Source: Calditrichota bacterium
GTDB taxonomy: Bacteria; Calditrichota; Calditrichia; Calditrichales; Calditrichaceae
Direction of reading: 5' to 3'
NCBI GenBank assembly: GCA_003854985.1
Contig: RQOG01000046.1
Span: 62,001-126,000 of the forward strand
Length of the DNA: 64,000 nt
The notes below the pieces were generated by a model, which was given only the letters and a program-made list of their open reading frames with translations, did no database searches and was not told where the DNA came from. Of this stretch, positions 53,272 to 62,559 are shown one piece after another (the stretch's first letter is position 1; every line of letters begins with the position of its first letter). The position numbers and the translations under genes are program-made.

Positions 53272-53297
53272 GGCTGATTTTCAGATCAGCCTTTTTT
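53272..53297 (+). terminator. Rho-independent terminator after the aminotransferase gene
   Basis: A 7-bp stem GGCTGAT/ATCAGCC (53272-53278 and 53285-53291) with a six-base loop, followed by six T. It overlaps the stop of the convergent symporter gene. Confidence 0.8.
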
Positions 53298-54539
53298 GTT
53301 TTTTAATACTTTCAGATTATTTTCGCCTTCGCTTCTGGCAATAATCACCGTGCCGCAGCTATCGCTCCATACATTTACTGACGTCCTCAGCATATCCAGT
53401 GGTCGATCCACGGCAAGGATCAAAGCCAGGTATTCGAGATCAAGTCCGACTGCATTAAGAATTATGGCCATCATTACAAATCCGGCCATCGGAATACCCG
53501 CTGCTCCGATGCTGGCTAAAAGCGCAGTTAATACAACAATAAATTGTTCCATGACACCTAATTCAACACCTGCTACCTGAGCGATAAACATGGCGGCTAC
53601 GCATTCATATAAAGCCGTTCCATCCATATTGATTGTCGCGCCAAGCGGTAGAACAAAACTGCTTATTTTATTGGAAACACCGGTGTTATTTTCAACGGAA
53701 TCGATCGTTAACGGAAGCGTAGCGGAAGATGAAGAAGTCGAAAAGGCTGTCAATAGCGTTGAAGACATCGCTTTAAATTGAGCAATGGGAGAAATTCCTC
53801 CGACAAAATACAGTAATAAGGGTAGCGTAAAACAAGCATGCAGACCTAATGATAGTATTACAACGCCCATATATTTTGCCAAAGGTAAAAAAACGGCAAT
53901 GCCGGTTTCTGCCACTGTTTTTGCGATAAGCGCAAAAACGCCGAGAGGAGCAAAGCCTATAATAAACCGGGTCATCCGCATCATTACTTCAAAAACAGAT
54001 TGAAAAAATAATGTTAAATGACTTTTATACGGATCAGGCGTTTTATTTATGAAAAATCCAAAAATAAGCGAGAAGAATATGATAGGCAGAATATCCCCTT
54101 TAACCATTGCATCGATAATATTTGATGGAATAATCCCGATTAATGTATCCAGCAGTTTGCCCATATCACCGTCAATCGAATGTAGCATTTCGGTTTCCGG
54201 GAGCACGGCACCGATCCCCGGCTGAATGATATTGACAAATAATAATCCGGTGAGAATCGCTGATAAACTGGTAACAATATAATATGAAAATGTTTTAATG
54301 CTCAATCGTCCAAAGTTCTCTGAACTGCCTATATTGGCGACACCGGAAATGATGGAAGTGATAATTAACGGAATAATAATCATCTGTAAGGCGCGTAAAA
54401 ACAAAACTCCTAAAAGGCTTATCTTGTTTATAACAAAATCTTCAAAATTAAATACCTGGGAAATTATAGCCAGGATAACGCCCGCCGTCATTCCAATTAA
54501 AATTTGCCAGTGCAGTTTCAATTTAAACATAAAATCCAT
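53286..54539 (-). CDS. dicarboxylate/amino-acid:cation symporter (GltP/GltT family)
   Basis: A 417-residue DAACS-family transporter with about eight membrane helices and two re-entrant hairpins: the serine-rich loop TSSSSATLPLTID, GATINMDGTALYE (helix 7 NMDGT motif), and the final DMLRTSVNVWSDS. It imports glutamate, aspartate or dicarboxylates using Na+ or H+. Convergent to the aminotransferase gene. Substrate not fixed by sequence alone. Confidence 0.95.
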   Translation of the reverse strand: MDFMFKLKLHWQILIGMTAGVILAIISQVFNFEDFVINKISLLGVLFLRALQMIIIPLIITSIISGVANIGSSENFGRLSIKTFSYYIVTSLSAILTGLLFVNIIQPGIGAVLPETEMLHSIDGDMGKLLDTLIGIIPSNIIDAMVKGDILPIIFFSLIFGFFINKTPDPYKSHLTLFFQSVFEVMMRMTRFIIGFAPLGVFALIAKTVAETGIAVFLPLAKYMGVVILSLGLHACFTLPLLLYFVGGISPIAQFKAMSSTLLTAFSTSSSSATLPLTIDSVENNTGVSNKISSFVLPLGATINMDGTALYECVAAMFIAQVAGVELGVMEQFIVVLTALLASIGAAGIPMAGFVMMAIILNAVGLDLEYLALILAVDRPLDMLRTSVNVWSDSCGTVIIARSEGENNLKVLKNKKG

Positions 54540-54627
54540 CCCGGCACTTTTGAATAATTGTTAACGATAAATTGTACAAAAGCGAACATCAATTTAGAAA
54601 AAATGTATTTGGGATTCAAAAAGAGTT

Positions 54628-55044
54628 TTAATTCAAAGTATTTTGAGAAAATAAATCTTCAGACTCGGGCGGAATAAACTTTTCCAATTCCTGCCCGGAA
54701 ATGTTTCTAAGATATTCCAGGGCTTTGATTGGATTATAATTGCTCGACGTACCAAAGGGATAGAACTGAACGCCTACCAGGTATCCGGGAACTTCAGTGT
54801 CACTTGAATTCCAGCGGATAAAACCCTTTAGCTTTAGTTTTTTACCATCCGGAAATACTATTCTGAGTAAAATAATCTCCCCGCGCTTTAAATTATTATA
54901 GGTAATTATACAGGCGCCGCTTTTGGATATATTTACCATTTGAACGGTATTTGACAAAGGCTGAAAAAAGTTTTTATTCTGGATACGCCTATACTGAACT
55001 TTTGTCCCGGGGACTTCTGACCGGTTTAATGTTCTTCGATCCAT
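54628..55044 (-). CDS. PilZ-domain protein
   Basis: A 138-residue protein with a PilZ fold (about residues 35-105): VNISKSGACIIT (D/N-x-S-x-x-G type), then GFIRWNSSDTEVPGYLVGVQF. PilZ domains bind cyclic di-GMP through an upstream RxxxR and this motif; the N-terminal RRTLNR and YRRI are Arg-rich, but the canonical RxxxR spacing is not clear. It diverges from the endonuclease-fold gene over a 255-base AT-rich spacer where no other gene is visible. Confidence 0.82.
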   Translation of the reverse strand: MDRRTLNRSEVPGTKVQYRRIQNKNFFQPLSNTVQMVNISKSGACIITYNNLKRGEIILLRIVFPDGKKLKLKGFIRWNSSDTEVPGYLVGVQFYPFGTSSNYNPIKALEYLRNISGQELEKFIPPESEDLFSQNTLN

Positions 55045-55299
55045 ATTGTAATCCTTAATACTTATTTGAGTTATTGGTCATGCAGAACATATCCGAAATC
55101 GCAAAAAAAGTATGTGATAATTGTCAATTGGAAAATAATAACTCAGTTTTGAGTGACAACAATCAAAAAATCCTGTTTTTTTAAAATTATTTTTTCTATT
55201 GTATTTTGTCTGTTAATTACTTTATCTTTATGAAAAACGACTTACCTCTGGAACCTGAAAAGTTTTTTAATTTTTAATAGTCTTAAGAAAGGGGGAAGA

Positions 55300-56271
55300 A
55301 TGCCTTCATTTCCTCGTCCGGATTTCAGCTTCGATTTCAATGTAAATGCTGAAAAACGCGCGTTACGAAAATACCGGGATCATAAAAGCGGAAGGTTTAT
55401 ACCAAAACGAAAGGATACAAATCTCTTATTAGCTTCGTGGAATATTGCCAATTTTGGCGCTCAGGACAGGGAAAACCGGCATTATGAACTGATTGCGGAA
55501 ATAATTAACTGGTTTGATCTGGTTGCCGTTCAGGAAGTCAGAGACAATTTATCAGCATTAAGGGCGGTTATGGATATTTTACCAAAATCCTGGAAAGCTG
55601 TTTTTACCGATAAATCTGGGAACGATGAACGGATGACTTTTCTCTATCGCTACCCTAAAGTTAAACTTTTGGAGATGTGCGCAGAACTGGCCATACCGGT
55701 AAGTGAGCAAAAAGATATAAATCTTCCCGGAATAAACAGAGCGTTCACGGGATTTGATCGTAATCCGATGATTGCTACGTTTAATACAAAAGGATTCCGT
55801 TTTGGACTGGTGAATGTTCATTTATACTTTGGTAAACAGGACACTGCTGAGGCAAAAACCGATTCAATGGATCGAAGACGCCTGGAAGCCTATGCCGTAT
55901 CGCGGTGGTGCGATTTAAGAAGACAAGATAAAGACCGGTATGTGGACCATTTTATCGCGCTTGGAGATTTTAATTTACCCTGCTGGGAAGATGTAAACGA
56001 TCCGGTCCGCATGGCTCTTATGGCCCGGGGATTAAGAAAACCTGAACATTCCACCAAAATAGCGTCAAACATCAAAAATGACAGCGATTATGACCAGATT
56101 CTCTGTGCTCCGGGTGTCTTATCCAGAATCCGGGAGTCGGGTGTTTTTGATTATGACGGCGCAATTTTTAATGAACTTTTTAAATCGAAAACTATGTCGT
56201 CATTCCTGAGCTATCTCAGGTATTATATTTCCGACCACCGGCCGATATGGGCGGAAATTAATATTGCCTGA
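55300..56271 (+). CDS. endonuclease/exonuclease/phosphatase-fold protein
   Basis: A 323-residue EEP-fold hydrolase: LASWNIANFG near residues 45-54, VAVQEVRDN (catalytic Glu) near 76-84, FGLVNVHLYF, IALGDFNLPCW (Asp and Asn) near 223-233, and the final ISDHRPIWAE (Asp-His pair). It hydrolyses phosphodiester or phosphomonoester bonds; substrate unknown. No signal peptide. AAGGGGGAAG ribosome site; 31 bases upstream of the DUF2235 gene. Confidence 0.9.
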   Translation: MPSFPRPDFSFDFNVNAEKRALRKYRDHKSGRFIPKRKDTNLLLASWNIANFGAQDRENRHYELIAEIINWFDLVAVQEVRDNLSALRAVMDILPKSWKAVFTDKSGNDERMTFLYRYPKVKLLEMCAELAIPVSEQKDINLPGINRAFTGFDRNPMIATFNTKGFRFGLVNVHLYFGKQDTAEAKTDSMDRRRLEAYAVSRWCDLRRQDKDRYVDHFIALGDFNLPCWEDVNDPVRMALMARGLRKPEHSTKIASNIKNDSDYDQILCAPGVLSRIRESGVFDYDGAIFNELFKSKTMSSFLSYLRYYISDHRPIWAEINIA

Positions 56272-56302
56272 ATGTATCTCTGATTAAAAAGGGAAAGAGG
56301 TT

Positions 56303-57349
56303 ATGAAGAAAATTATTATTTGCTGTGACGGCACCTGGAATACACCGGATAAATCGGAAAGCGGGATTCCTTTAGCTACCAACGTAGTAAAAATTGCCGA
56401 ATCAATAAAAGAGAAAGACAGCAAGGGCATTGTTCAGAAAGTTTATTATGACGCCGGAGTCGGTACCAGTGGTAACTGGTTAAAACGAATTTATGACGGG
56501 GCAACCGGATCGGGTCTTTTGCGAAATATTCTTGAAGCGTATGAATACCTGATCTATAATTATGAAGCGGGGGATGAACTTTTTATGCTCGGATTCAGCC
56601 GCGGGGCTTTTACCGTAAGAAGCCTGGCCGGATTAATCCGTAATTGCGGGATTTTACGATATCCTTCACAGGAAATTATTAAAAAAGCTTATAAGCTCTA
56701 CAAATCGCGTAAGGTGTCTACTGCGCCTGCCGGCAGAGAAGCCACTTTATTCCGAAGAACGTATGCCGTGCAGGATATTACTATTATTAAATTCATAGGC
56801 GTATGGGATACGGTCGGCGCTCTGGGCAATCCTTTATTATTAAACGGAATTGTCAGTCCGGGAAACCGTTTTCATGATATCAATCTCAGTTCAACGGTAG
56901 CTAATGCGTATCATGCCATAGCTGTTGACGAAAAAAGAGCTAATTTTAGACCCGCTTTATGGAATCAGCAAGCGCATGCGAAAAACCAAAATGTTGAACA
57001 GCGCTGGTTTATCGGCGTGCATTCGAATGTGGGCGGCGGATATCCGTCAACGGCGCTTTCGGATATTGCATTGAACTGGATGGTTGAAAAAGCCGCTTCA
57101 TGCGGACTGGAATTAACCGGAATTAGCGCTAATCCTGACTATAAACATCATCCCATAGAGGAGTCGTGGAAACTTTTTTATCGTTTAAGATGCCCCTATC
57201 ACAGGCCGATCGGGATGAAGAGCGCATCCGGGTTAAAAACAAATGAAACGCTTGATCCGACTGTAATCATGCGCTATAAGGAAGATTTAAAGTACCGGCC
57301 TAAAGAATTGTGTAAATATTTAACTAAAAACCCTGATTTATTAAAATGA
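56303..57349 (+). CDS. DUF2235 alpha/beta hydrolase
   Basis: A 348-residue DUF2235 protein: IIICCDGTWNTPD at the start, VYYDAGVGTSG, and FMLGFSRGAFTVRSLAGLIRN with the GFSRG nucleophile elbow, followed by FIGVWDTVGALG and the late WFIGVHSNVGGGYP (catalytic His). This domain is shared with T6SS Tle1 phospholipases, but no T6SS genes are present. Operon with the EEP-fold gene. A lipid or phosphoester hydrolase role is possible. Confidence 0.9.
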   Translation: MKKIIICCDGTWNTPDKSESGIPLATNVVKIAESIKEKDSKGIVQKVYYDAGVGTSGNWLKRIYDGATGSGLLRNILEAYEYLIYNYEAGDELFMLGFSRGAFTVRSLAGLIRNCGILRYPSQEIIKKAYKLYKSRKVSTAPAGREATLFRRTYAVQDITIIKFIGVWDTVGALGNPLLLNGIVSPGNRFHDINLSSTVANAYHAIAVDEKRANFRPALWNQQAHAKNQNVEQRWFIGVHSNVGGGYPSTALSDIALNWMVEKAASCGLELTGISANPDYKHHPIEESWKLFYRLRCPYHRPIGMKSASGLKTNETLDPTVIMRYKEDLKYRPKELCKYLTKNPDLLK

Positions 57350-57362
57350 ACAATTAATAATT

Positions 57363-58337
57363 TCATTCTTGTTTTGTCCTGGCGTCACCAATATCTGCTT
57401 TTACATCTTTTGTGTCTTTATTCCGGTTTATATCTTCGACGCTGATGATTTTTTGCCCGAACCTCTCGGCAAACAATCTTGTAAATTCTGCCCCGTAAAG
57501 CAGAATCAGGGCATTATAATTGGTCCAGAGCATTAATAAAATGATGCTTCCGGCCGCACCGTAAGTTGATCCGGGATTGCTGTATGCAAAATATAATCCC
57601 AACGCAAACTTGGCGATCATAAAAAGTATGGATGCTAAAAAAGCTCCGGGCCATGTGTCGCGCCAGCGAACCCTGGCGTCCGGAAGGATTACATAAATAG
57701 CGCCGAATAAAATGGTTATCAATCCAAGAGAAATACCCAAATCAATATAGTAAAATAAAGGCTCCAGTTCTTTGAACAGGTTTGTTGTAATCCATGATTT
57801 CGTAGCGCTTAAAACCGAAGAAAAAATTAAAGATATGGGCAATAAAAAGCCGAAACCCAACATTAATAAAAAGGCGAAAAACCGGTCTTTGAGATATTTT
57901 AAAAAAATACGCTTGGGTTTTGGTTTTACTTTCCAAAGACTATGCAACGATATCTGAACGTGATAAAATAATCCTGTCGCACCGAAGAATAATACTACAA
58001 CGCTGATTATCGAAGAGAGAGTGAAGGCTTCGGTCATATACACATTGGCGATAATTCTTTCTACAGTCTCGGCGGTTTTCGGGCCTATCATCCCTGAAAT
58101 TTGAGTCGATATTTCTTTTGCGACAGCGCCTTCGCCTAAAAAATAACCGGCCAGATTTATAATAATAACCAGAATTCCGGGCAGTGAAAAAATAGCATAA
58201 TATGATATAACGGCGCTGCTCCGAAACGGCTGCCGGTCGCTCCAGCTTAAAAAACTGTCTTTAAAAAGCAGACCGGTTTGCTTTAAGATATTCAAGAGTC
58301 TTGTTGTGATCGTTTTAAAATTCATAGACCATTCCAT
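57363..58337 (-). CDS. YihY/BrkB family inner-membrane protein
   Basis: A 324-residue membrane protein of the YihY (virulence factor BrkB) family, with about six helices: SYYAIFSLPGILVIIINLAGY, VVLFFGATGLFYHVQISL, and a late FLASILFMIAKFALGLYFA followed by YGAAGSIILLMLWTNYNALILLYGAEF, the family signature. Function not defined. Convergent with the DUF2235 gene 13 bases away. Confidence 0.9.
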   Translation of the reverse strand: MEWSMNFKTITTRLLNILKQTGLLFKDSFLSWSDRQPFRSSAVISYYAIFSLPGILVIIINLAGYFLGEGAVAKEISTQISGMIGPKTAETVERIIANVYMTEAFTLSSIISVVVLFFGATGLFYHVQISLHSLWKVKPKPKRIFLKYLKDRFFAFLLMLGFGFLLPISLIFSSVLSATKSWITTNLFKELEPLFYYIDLGISLGLITILFGAIYVILPDARVRWRDTWPGAFLASILFMIAKFALGLYFAYSNPGSTYGAAGSIILLMLWTNYNALILLYGAEFTRLFAERFGQKIISVEDINRNKDTKDVKADIGDARTKQE

Positions 58338-58373
58338 ATTTTGTCAATCAATTCTTCTGAATCTAAAGAGTTA

Positions 58374-58502
58374 CTATTTAAGCTGAATTTCATAGATGCC
58401 GCCGGTCAACTGAACCTGATCAGGTTTGAGCGATGTTATTTTATATTTATTTTGTGATTGAGCGGATAAAACAAGAATTTGAAAAACTAAGGTTCTTAAC
58501 AT
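58374..58502 (-). CDS. 42-residue ORF with signal-like N-terminus, possible remnant
   Basis: In the 311-base spacer between the YihY gene and the restriction locus, a minus-strand ORF of 42 codons starts with MLRTLVFQILVLSAQSQ, like a signal peptide, and continues TGGIYEIQLK. AGGAAAATAAG precedes the ATG. It could be a small exported protein or the 5' end of a truncated gene. The remaining part of the spacer is AT-rich with nothing recognisable. Confidence 0.3.
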   Translation of the reverse strand: MLRTLVFQILVLSAQSQNKYKITSLKPDQVQLTGGIYEIQLK

Positions 58503-58648
58503 CTTATTTTCCTGCAAATGTCTTCAACTGAATGTAAGGAATTTACAGGAGATTTAGAAAAATTCTAATTAAAATGTATTTAGAAGGTTATAAAATTATA
58601 TGAACATTAATCAGATTGTTAATTCATGAATGGTTCATAACGCATAAT

Positions 58649-59359
58649 TTATAACAATACCTTTTCCAAACGGTTTTTTCGCTGTTCCCAGTCCGGAAGT
58701 ATGCTATTTAATAGACGATAAAACTTTTTATCGTGATTTGGAGCGATTAAATGACAAAGTTCATGTACGATAACATAATCGATACTATGAATCGGCGCAT
58801 TGACTAATTCCGTATTGAGAACAATTGATCCTGTTTTTGAGCAACTTCCCCAGCGTTTTTGCATGAGTCTGAATTGAATTTGATCATACCTGGCTCCCCA
58901 TCGTTTGAATGCCGGACAGTATAATTCTAAACGTTTTGTTAAAAGCGATTTGGCATGAAGGGTAAACCACTTCTGCATTAATTGCTTTATGTGATTCCGA
59001 TTTGCGGGATCTGATGTTTGGACTATAAAATATCGTCCGATAAGTCTTACCTGATTTAGCTCAGATTTATGGACTTTTAAGCGATATTGCCGGCCAAGGT
59101 AATAATGAGTTTCGCCACTAACATACTTTCTTGGCGGTTGTTGTGGATGATATTGATCGAAAAAATCAACCTGCCGGGCAATCCAGGGCGCTTTTCGTTC
59201 TAATCTTTTATATATCAGTTCCTGAGAATACTGTCTGGGCGTTTTGGCAATGATTCGTTTGTCGGGATGAACAGTTAGAGATAATCGTTTATTATTAGTA
59301 TAGGAAAGTTCTATTTGAAAGATCCTTTTCCCATATAGTATTTCCACTCGCTCATTCAT
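58649..59359 (-). CDS. YgjP-like (DUF45) metallopeptidase
   Basis: A 236-residue protein of the YgjP/WLM metallopeptidase group: central strands, QKRWGSCSKTGSIVLN, then the zinc motif VIVHELCHLIAPNHDKKF (HExxH at about residues 198-202) and LPDWEQRKNRLE. Often coded next to type I restriction genes, as here. It overlaps hsdR by 4 bases, so is translated with it. Role in restriction not known. Confidence 0.9.
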   Translation of the reverse strand: MNERVEILYGKRIFQIELSYTNNKRLSLTVHPDKRIIAKTPRQYSQELIYKRLERKAPWIARQVDFFDQYHPQQPPRKYVSGETHYYLGRQYRLKVHKSELNQVRLIGRYFIVQTSDPANRNHIKQLMQKWFTLHAKSLLTKRLELYCPAFKRWGARYDQIQFRLMQKRWGSCSKTGSIVLNTELVNAPIHSIDYVIVHELCHLIAPNHDKKFYRLLNSILPDWEQRKNRLEKVLL

Positions 59360-62300
59360 GACAAACGTCTTTTAGCTATATCCAGGCATTCTTCTATGAT
59401 AAGATCCATATCATCAAAAGTAATATCGATATTCAATTCGCTTTTCAGGTCAAATAGGGCGTCTTCAATATCCGTTCGCATTTTATTCTGTATGTCTACA
59501 TTGTTTATCCAGTTTACTATGCGATGGCTTTGGATAATTTTATCTATTTTCATAGCTAAATCAGCTAAAACAGAACCGGAATTCGTAATTGTCTTTTTGA
59601 ACCGGGCCAATTTGGAATTTATCGTTCCATAATATGCTTTGGCTATATCATGATCCGTTAATACTTCAGGTGAATCATCGCCTGTACGATTTATAACGGA
59701 GTGCATTATTTCAGTTACCTTTTGCAAGTACTCTGCAGCCTTTATCCTTTCCTCTCTGAAGGCCTGGATAGCAGCTTCCAGTAATTGTGAGAATTTCTTG
59801 TAGAAGGCAGGGTCTTCTTCCATCCGGTCGTAAATCGTTCTTTGAGTACGGTGGGCTATTGTATCAGCTTTTGCAGCGTCACCTACGATTTTATCAACTT
59901 CATTGGAAAAGGCATCCTTATCGAAAATGTTAACCAGCGGGGTTAAAGTTTCCACCTCGCCGGCTCCAATATGTGTATCTAAAAGTTTTTGTATCTTAGG
60001 TTCATACTCGGAGAAGTCAATTTCTTCTGCATAACGCCTGCGGACAGATAATCTCAGCTTGGAGAAGAACTTTAAGTCCCGTTTGTATTCATCAATCTTG
60101 CCAGGTTCCGTTCTTTCTAGAAAATGAGTGCTTGAGAGAGCAATTGATAATGTCCGGGCATATGCGGATAATCGTTCATAAAACTGATTACGTAACTCAG
60201 CATTCGCCAGTAGTAATTCATATTCTTCTTCGTCACGGCGATTCTTTACTTCCTTAAATGTATCCCATAAAAGGGAATACCTTTCCGGTAATTTGGAAAC
60301 CTCAATCTGAACATCGGTTAATATATTTAGTAAATCTTCCCGGTCAAATTCAGGCAGTTTACAATACAAGTCCAGCGCCTGATCGAGATTTGACAGAATT
60401 CCCCGATAATCAATAATATACCCGAAGTCTTTGCCATCATGCAGACGATTTACCCGGGCTATGGCCTGTAAAAGAGTATGATCTTTCAGCTTGCGTGTGA
60501 GATAAAGAATAGTGTTTCGCGGGGCATCGAAGCCGGTTAACAACTTATCGACAACAATGATGATTTCCGGTTCTTCGGCTTTCTTAAAAGCATTGATTAA
60601 TTGCTTGTTGTACTCCCGCTCGCTTCCATATTTACTCATCATTGCTTTCCAGAACAGTATGACATCTTTCTTATTTTCCAGATAAATATTTTCCTCCCCT
60701 TCGCGCTCATCAGGTCCGGAAATAAGTACTTCCGAGCATACCTGGTTAAACTCATCCAGGTATTTTTTATAGAGCAGGGCCGTGGCCTTATCCTGGGCAA
60801 CGATCTGCGCCTTGAATATCGTCCCTTTCCAATTATCATAGAAATGATTACTAATATCCCAGGCAATAGCCATGACCCGATTTTGCGCCTTATTGACCTG
60901 ATCCGTGGTCGAAAACTTACGTTTAAGATCATTGGCCTGATCTCTGGAAAGATTCGATGTGATGCGATCGAACCAGGTATCGATTCCGATCTTATCCACG
61001 TACATGTCCACATCCCGGCCTTCATACAAAAGGGGAACCACAGCTTTATCTTCCACAGCCCGGTCAATCGTATAAGCATCGATCAATCCGCCGAATTTAT
61101 CGACGGTATTCTTATTTTGCTTCATAACCGGCGTCCCTGTGAAGGCGATATAACAGGCATTAGGCAGCGCCCTGCGCATCTTGGCATGTCTGGGTCCATA
61201 TTGACCGCGATGCCCTTCATCCACTAATACAAAAATATTCTGATCCGGATTTGGTCTGGACTGCGGCCCGATGGCAGCATCGAATTTATCTATAATCGCA
61301 GTAATGATTCGGGCCCTGGCGCCGGAAAGCAGGGAAGACAAATGTTTACCGGTCTGCGCCTGTGTCAATTCTTTTCCACAATGGTGAAAAGTAGTATAGA
61401 TTTGTTCATCCAGATCGACCCGGTCGGTAACCAGCACAATTTTATAATCCGGTATCTTTGAATCCAGGGCGATACATTTAGCAAGAAAAACCATAGTCAG
61501 TGATTTGCCGCTGCCCTGTGTATGCCAGACTACGCCGCCCGTGCGATTACCTTCCGCATTTTGTTTATTAATACGATGCATGATTTTCTTAACCACAAAA
61601 TACTGTTGATAACGGGCAATCTTCCTGGTTCCGGCGTCAAAAAGCAGGAATTTATAGGTTATTTCCAGAAACCGCTTCGGATCGCATAATGAAACCAAAG
61701 CCTTATCCTGGGCGGTAATTTGTCTGTTATCTACTAAATATTCTTCTGTATTTTCCCTTACAATCCATTGGCCGGTATAATTCATCCGCTCGATCTGCTC
61801 AGGCGTTAACGGTTTGTCAATAGTGTGTTTTACTTTTTCATCGAAATCATCCGTTTGCTCCCGCCAAACCGCCCAGAACTTAGCCGCTGTTCCTGTCGTA
61901 GCATATTTTGCTTCGTTTTTGGAAAGGGCTAACAGGATTTGCGAGTAGAGAAAGAGTTTGGGAATTTCATCTTCCTTCTGATTGCGTATATGCTGAGAGA
62001 CGGCTTCGCCAATCGGATCTTTAATATCGGGTGATTTACATTCAATAACGCCCATGGGAATACCATTGACAAATAGCACAATATCGGGCCGGCGTGTCTG
62101 ATGGCTGCCGGTGCGCTCCACGCCAAATTCTTCGGTCACATGATAAACGTTGTTCTGTGGATTCACCCAGTCAATATAATTGAGTGTGAAACTTTTTATA
62201 TCCCCGTCTATGGATTGCTGCAGGCTTTTGCCGAGGCTGAGCAGATCGAATATCTTTTCATTGGTTAAAATCAATCCTTCCAGGGGTATATTATCCAGCG

Positions 62301-62547
62301 CCTGCACGGCGCTCAGGATATTGCCTTCCGAAAAAGGAACCTGCCGACCTTTAAAATAAATGGTATTGTGTTCACGCAGCCAGGGGACTAATATACCCTC
62401 CAATAATACTTTGGAGTATTTATTGCCGCGCAGCTCCAGGGCTTCTTTGGGCGTCAGATATTGCCAGCCCAGATTCTGCAGAACGTGCAAAGCAGGGACT
62501 TGCGAAATAGGATCTTCGCGCAGATCCGGCGTTGATTGATACGTCAT
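59356..62547 (-). CDS. hsdR: type I restriction enzyme, R subunit
   Basis: HsdR of 1,063 residues: N-terminal nuclease domain with RRPDIVLFVNG and IECKSP (PD-(D/E)xK, about residues 150-170), helicase motor with HTQGSGKSLTMVFL (about 342-355), VDEGHRGQYG (about 440), FTGTPV, and the second helicase half (TGFDAPRNTILYL, QAIARVNRLH). It translocates and cuts unmethylated DNA. Downstream of hsdS and overlapping the peptidase gene. No frameshift seen. Confidence 0.96.
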   Translation of the reverse strand: MTYQSTPDLREDPISQVPALHVLQNLGWQYLTPKEALELRGNKYSKVLLEGILVPWLREHNTIYFKGRQVPFSEGNILSAVQALDNIPLEGLILTNEKIFDLLSLGKSLQQSIDGDIKSFTLNYIDWVNPQNNVYHVTEEFGVERTGSHQTRRPDIVLFVNGIPMGVIECKSPDIKDPIGEAVSQHIRNQKEDEIPKLFLYSQILLALSKNEAKYATTGTAAKFWAVWREQTDDFDEKVKHTIDKPLTPEQIERMNYTGQWIVRENTEEYLVDNRQITAQDKALVSLCDPKRFLEITYKFLLFDAGTRKIARYQQYFVVKKIMHRINKQNAEGNRTGGVVWHTQGSGKSLTMVFLAKCIALDSKIPDYKIVLVTDRVDLDEQIYTTFHHCGKELTQAQTGKHLSSLLSGARARIITAIIDKFDAAIGPQSRPNPDQNIFVLVDEGHRGQYGPRHAKMRRALPNACYIAFTGTPVMKQNKNTVDKFGGLIDAYTIDRAVEDKAVVPLLYEGRDVDMYVDKIGIDTWFDRITSNLSRDQANDLKRKFSTTDQVNKAQNRVMAIAWDISNHFYDNWKGTIFKAQIVAQDKATALLYKKYLDEFNQVCSEVLISGPDEREGEENIYLENKKDVILFWKAMMSKYGSEREYNKQLINAFKKAEEPEIIIVVDKLLTGFDAPRNTILYLTRKLKDHTLLQAIARVNRLHDGKDFGYIIDYRGILSNLDQALDLYCKLPEFDREDLLNILTDVQIEVSKLPERYSLLWDTFKEVKNRRDEEEYELLLANAELRNQFYERLSAYARTLSIALSSTHFLERTEPGKIDEYKRDLKFFSKLRLSVRRRYAEEIDFSEYEPKIQKLLDTHIGAGEVETLTPLVNIFDKDAFSNEVDKIVGDAAKADTIAHRTQRTIYDRMEEDPAFYKKFSQLLEAAIQAFREERIKAAEYLQKVTEIMHSVINRTGDDSPEVLTDHDIAKAYYGTINSKLARFKKTITNSGSVLADLAMKIDKIIQSHRIVNWINNVDIQNKMRTDIEDALFDLKSELNIDITFDDMDLIIEECLDIAKRRLS

Positions 62548-62559
62548 TCATTCCTCATA

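Noticed and set aside
60601-61227. 208-codon plus-strand ORF inside hsdR
   Set aside because: Antisense to conserved helicase motifs of hsdR; composition is that of a shadow frame and no ribosome site or family motif is visible.
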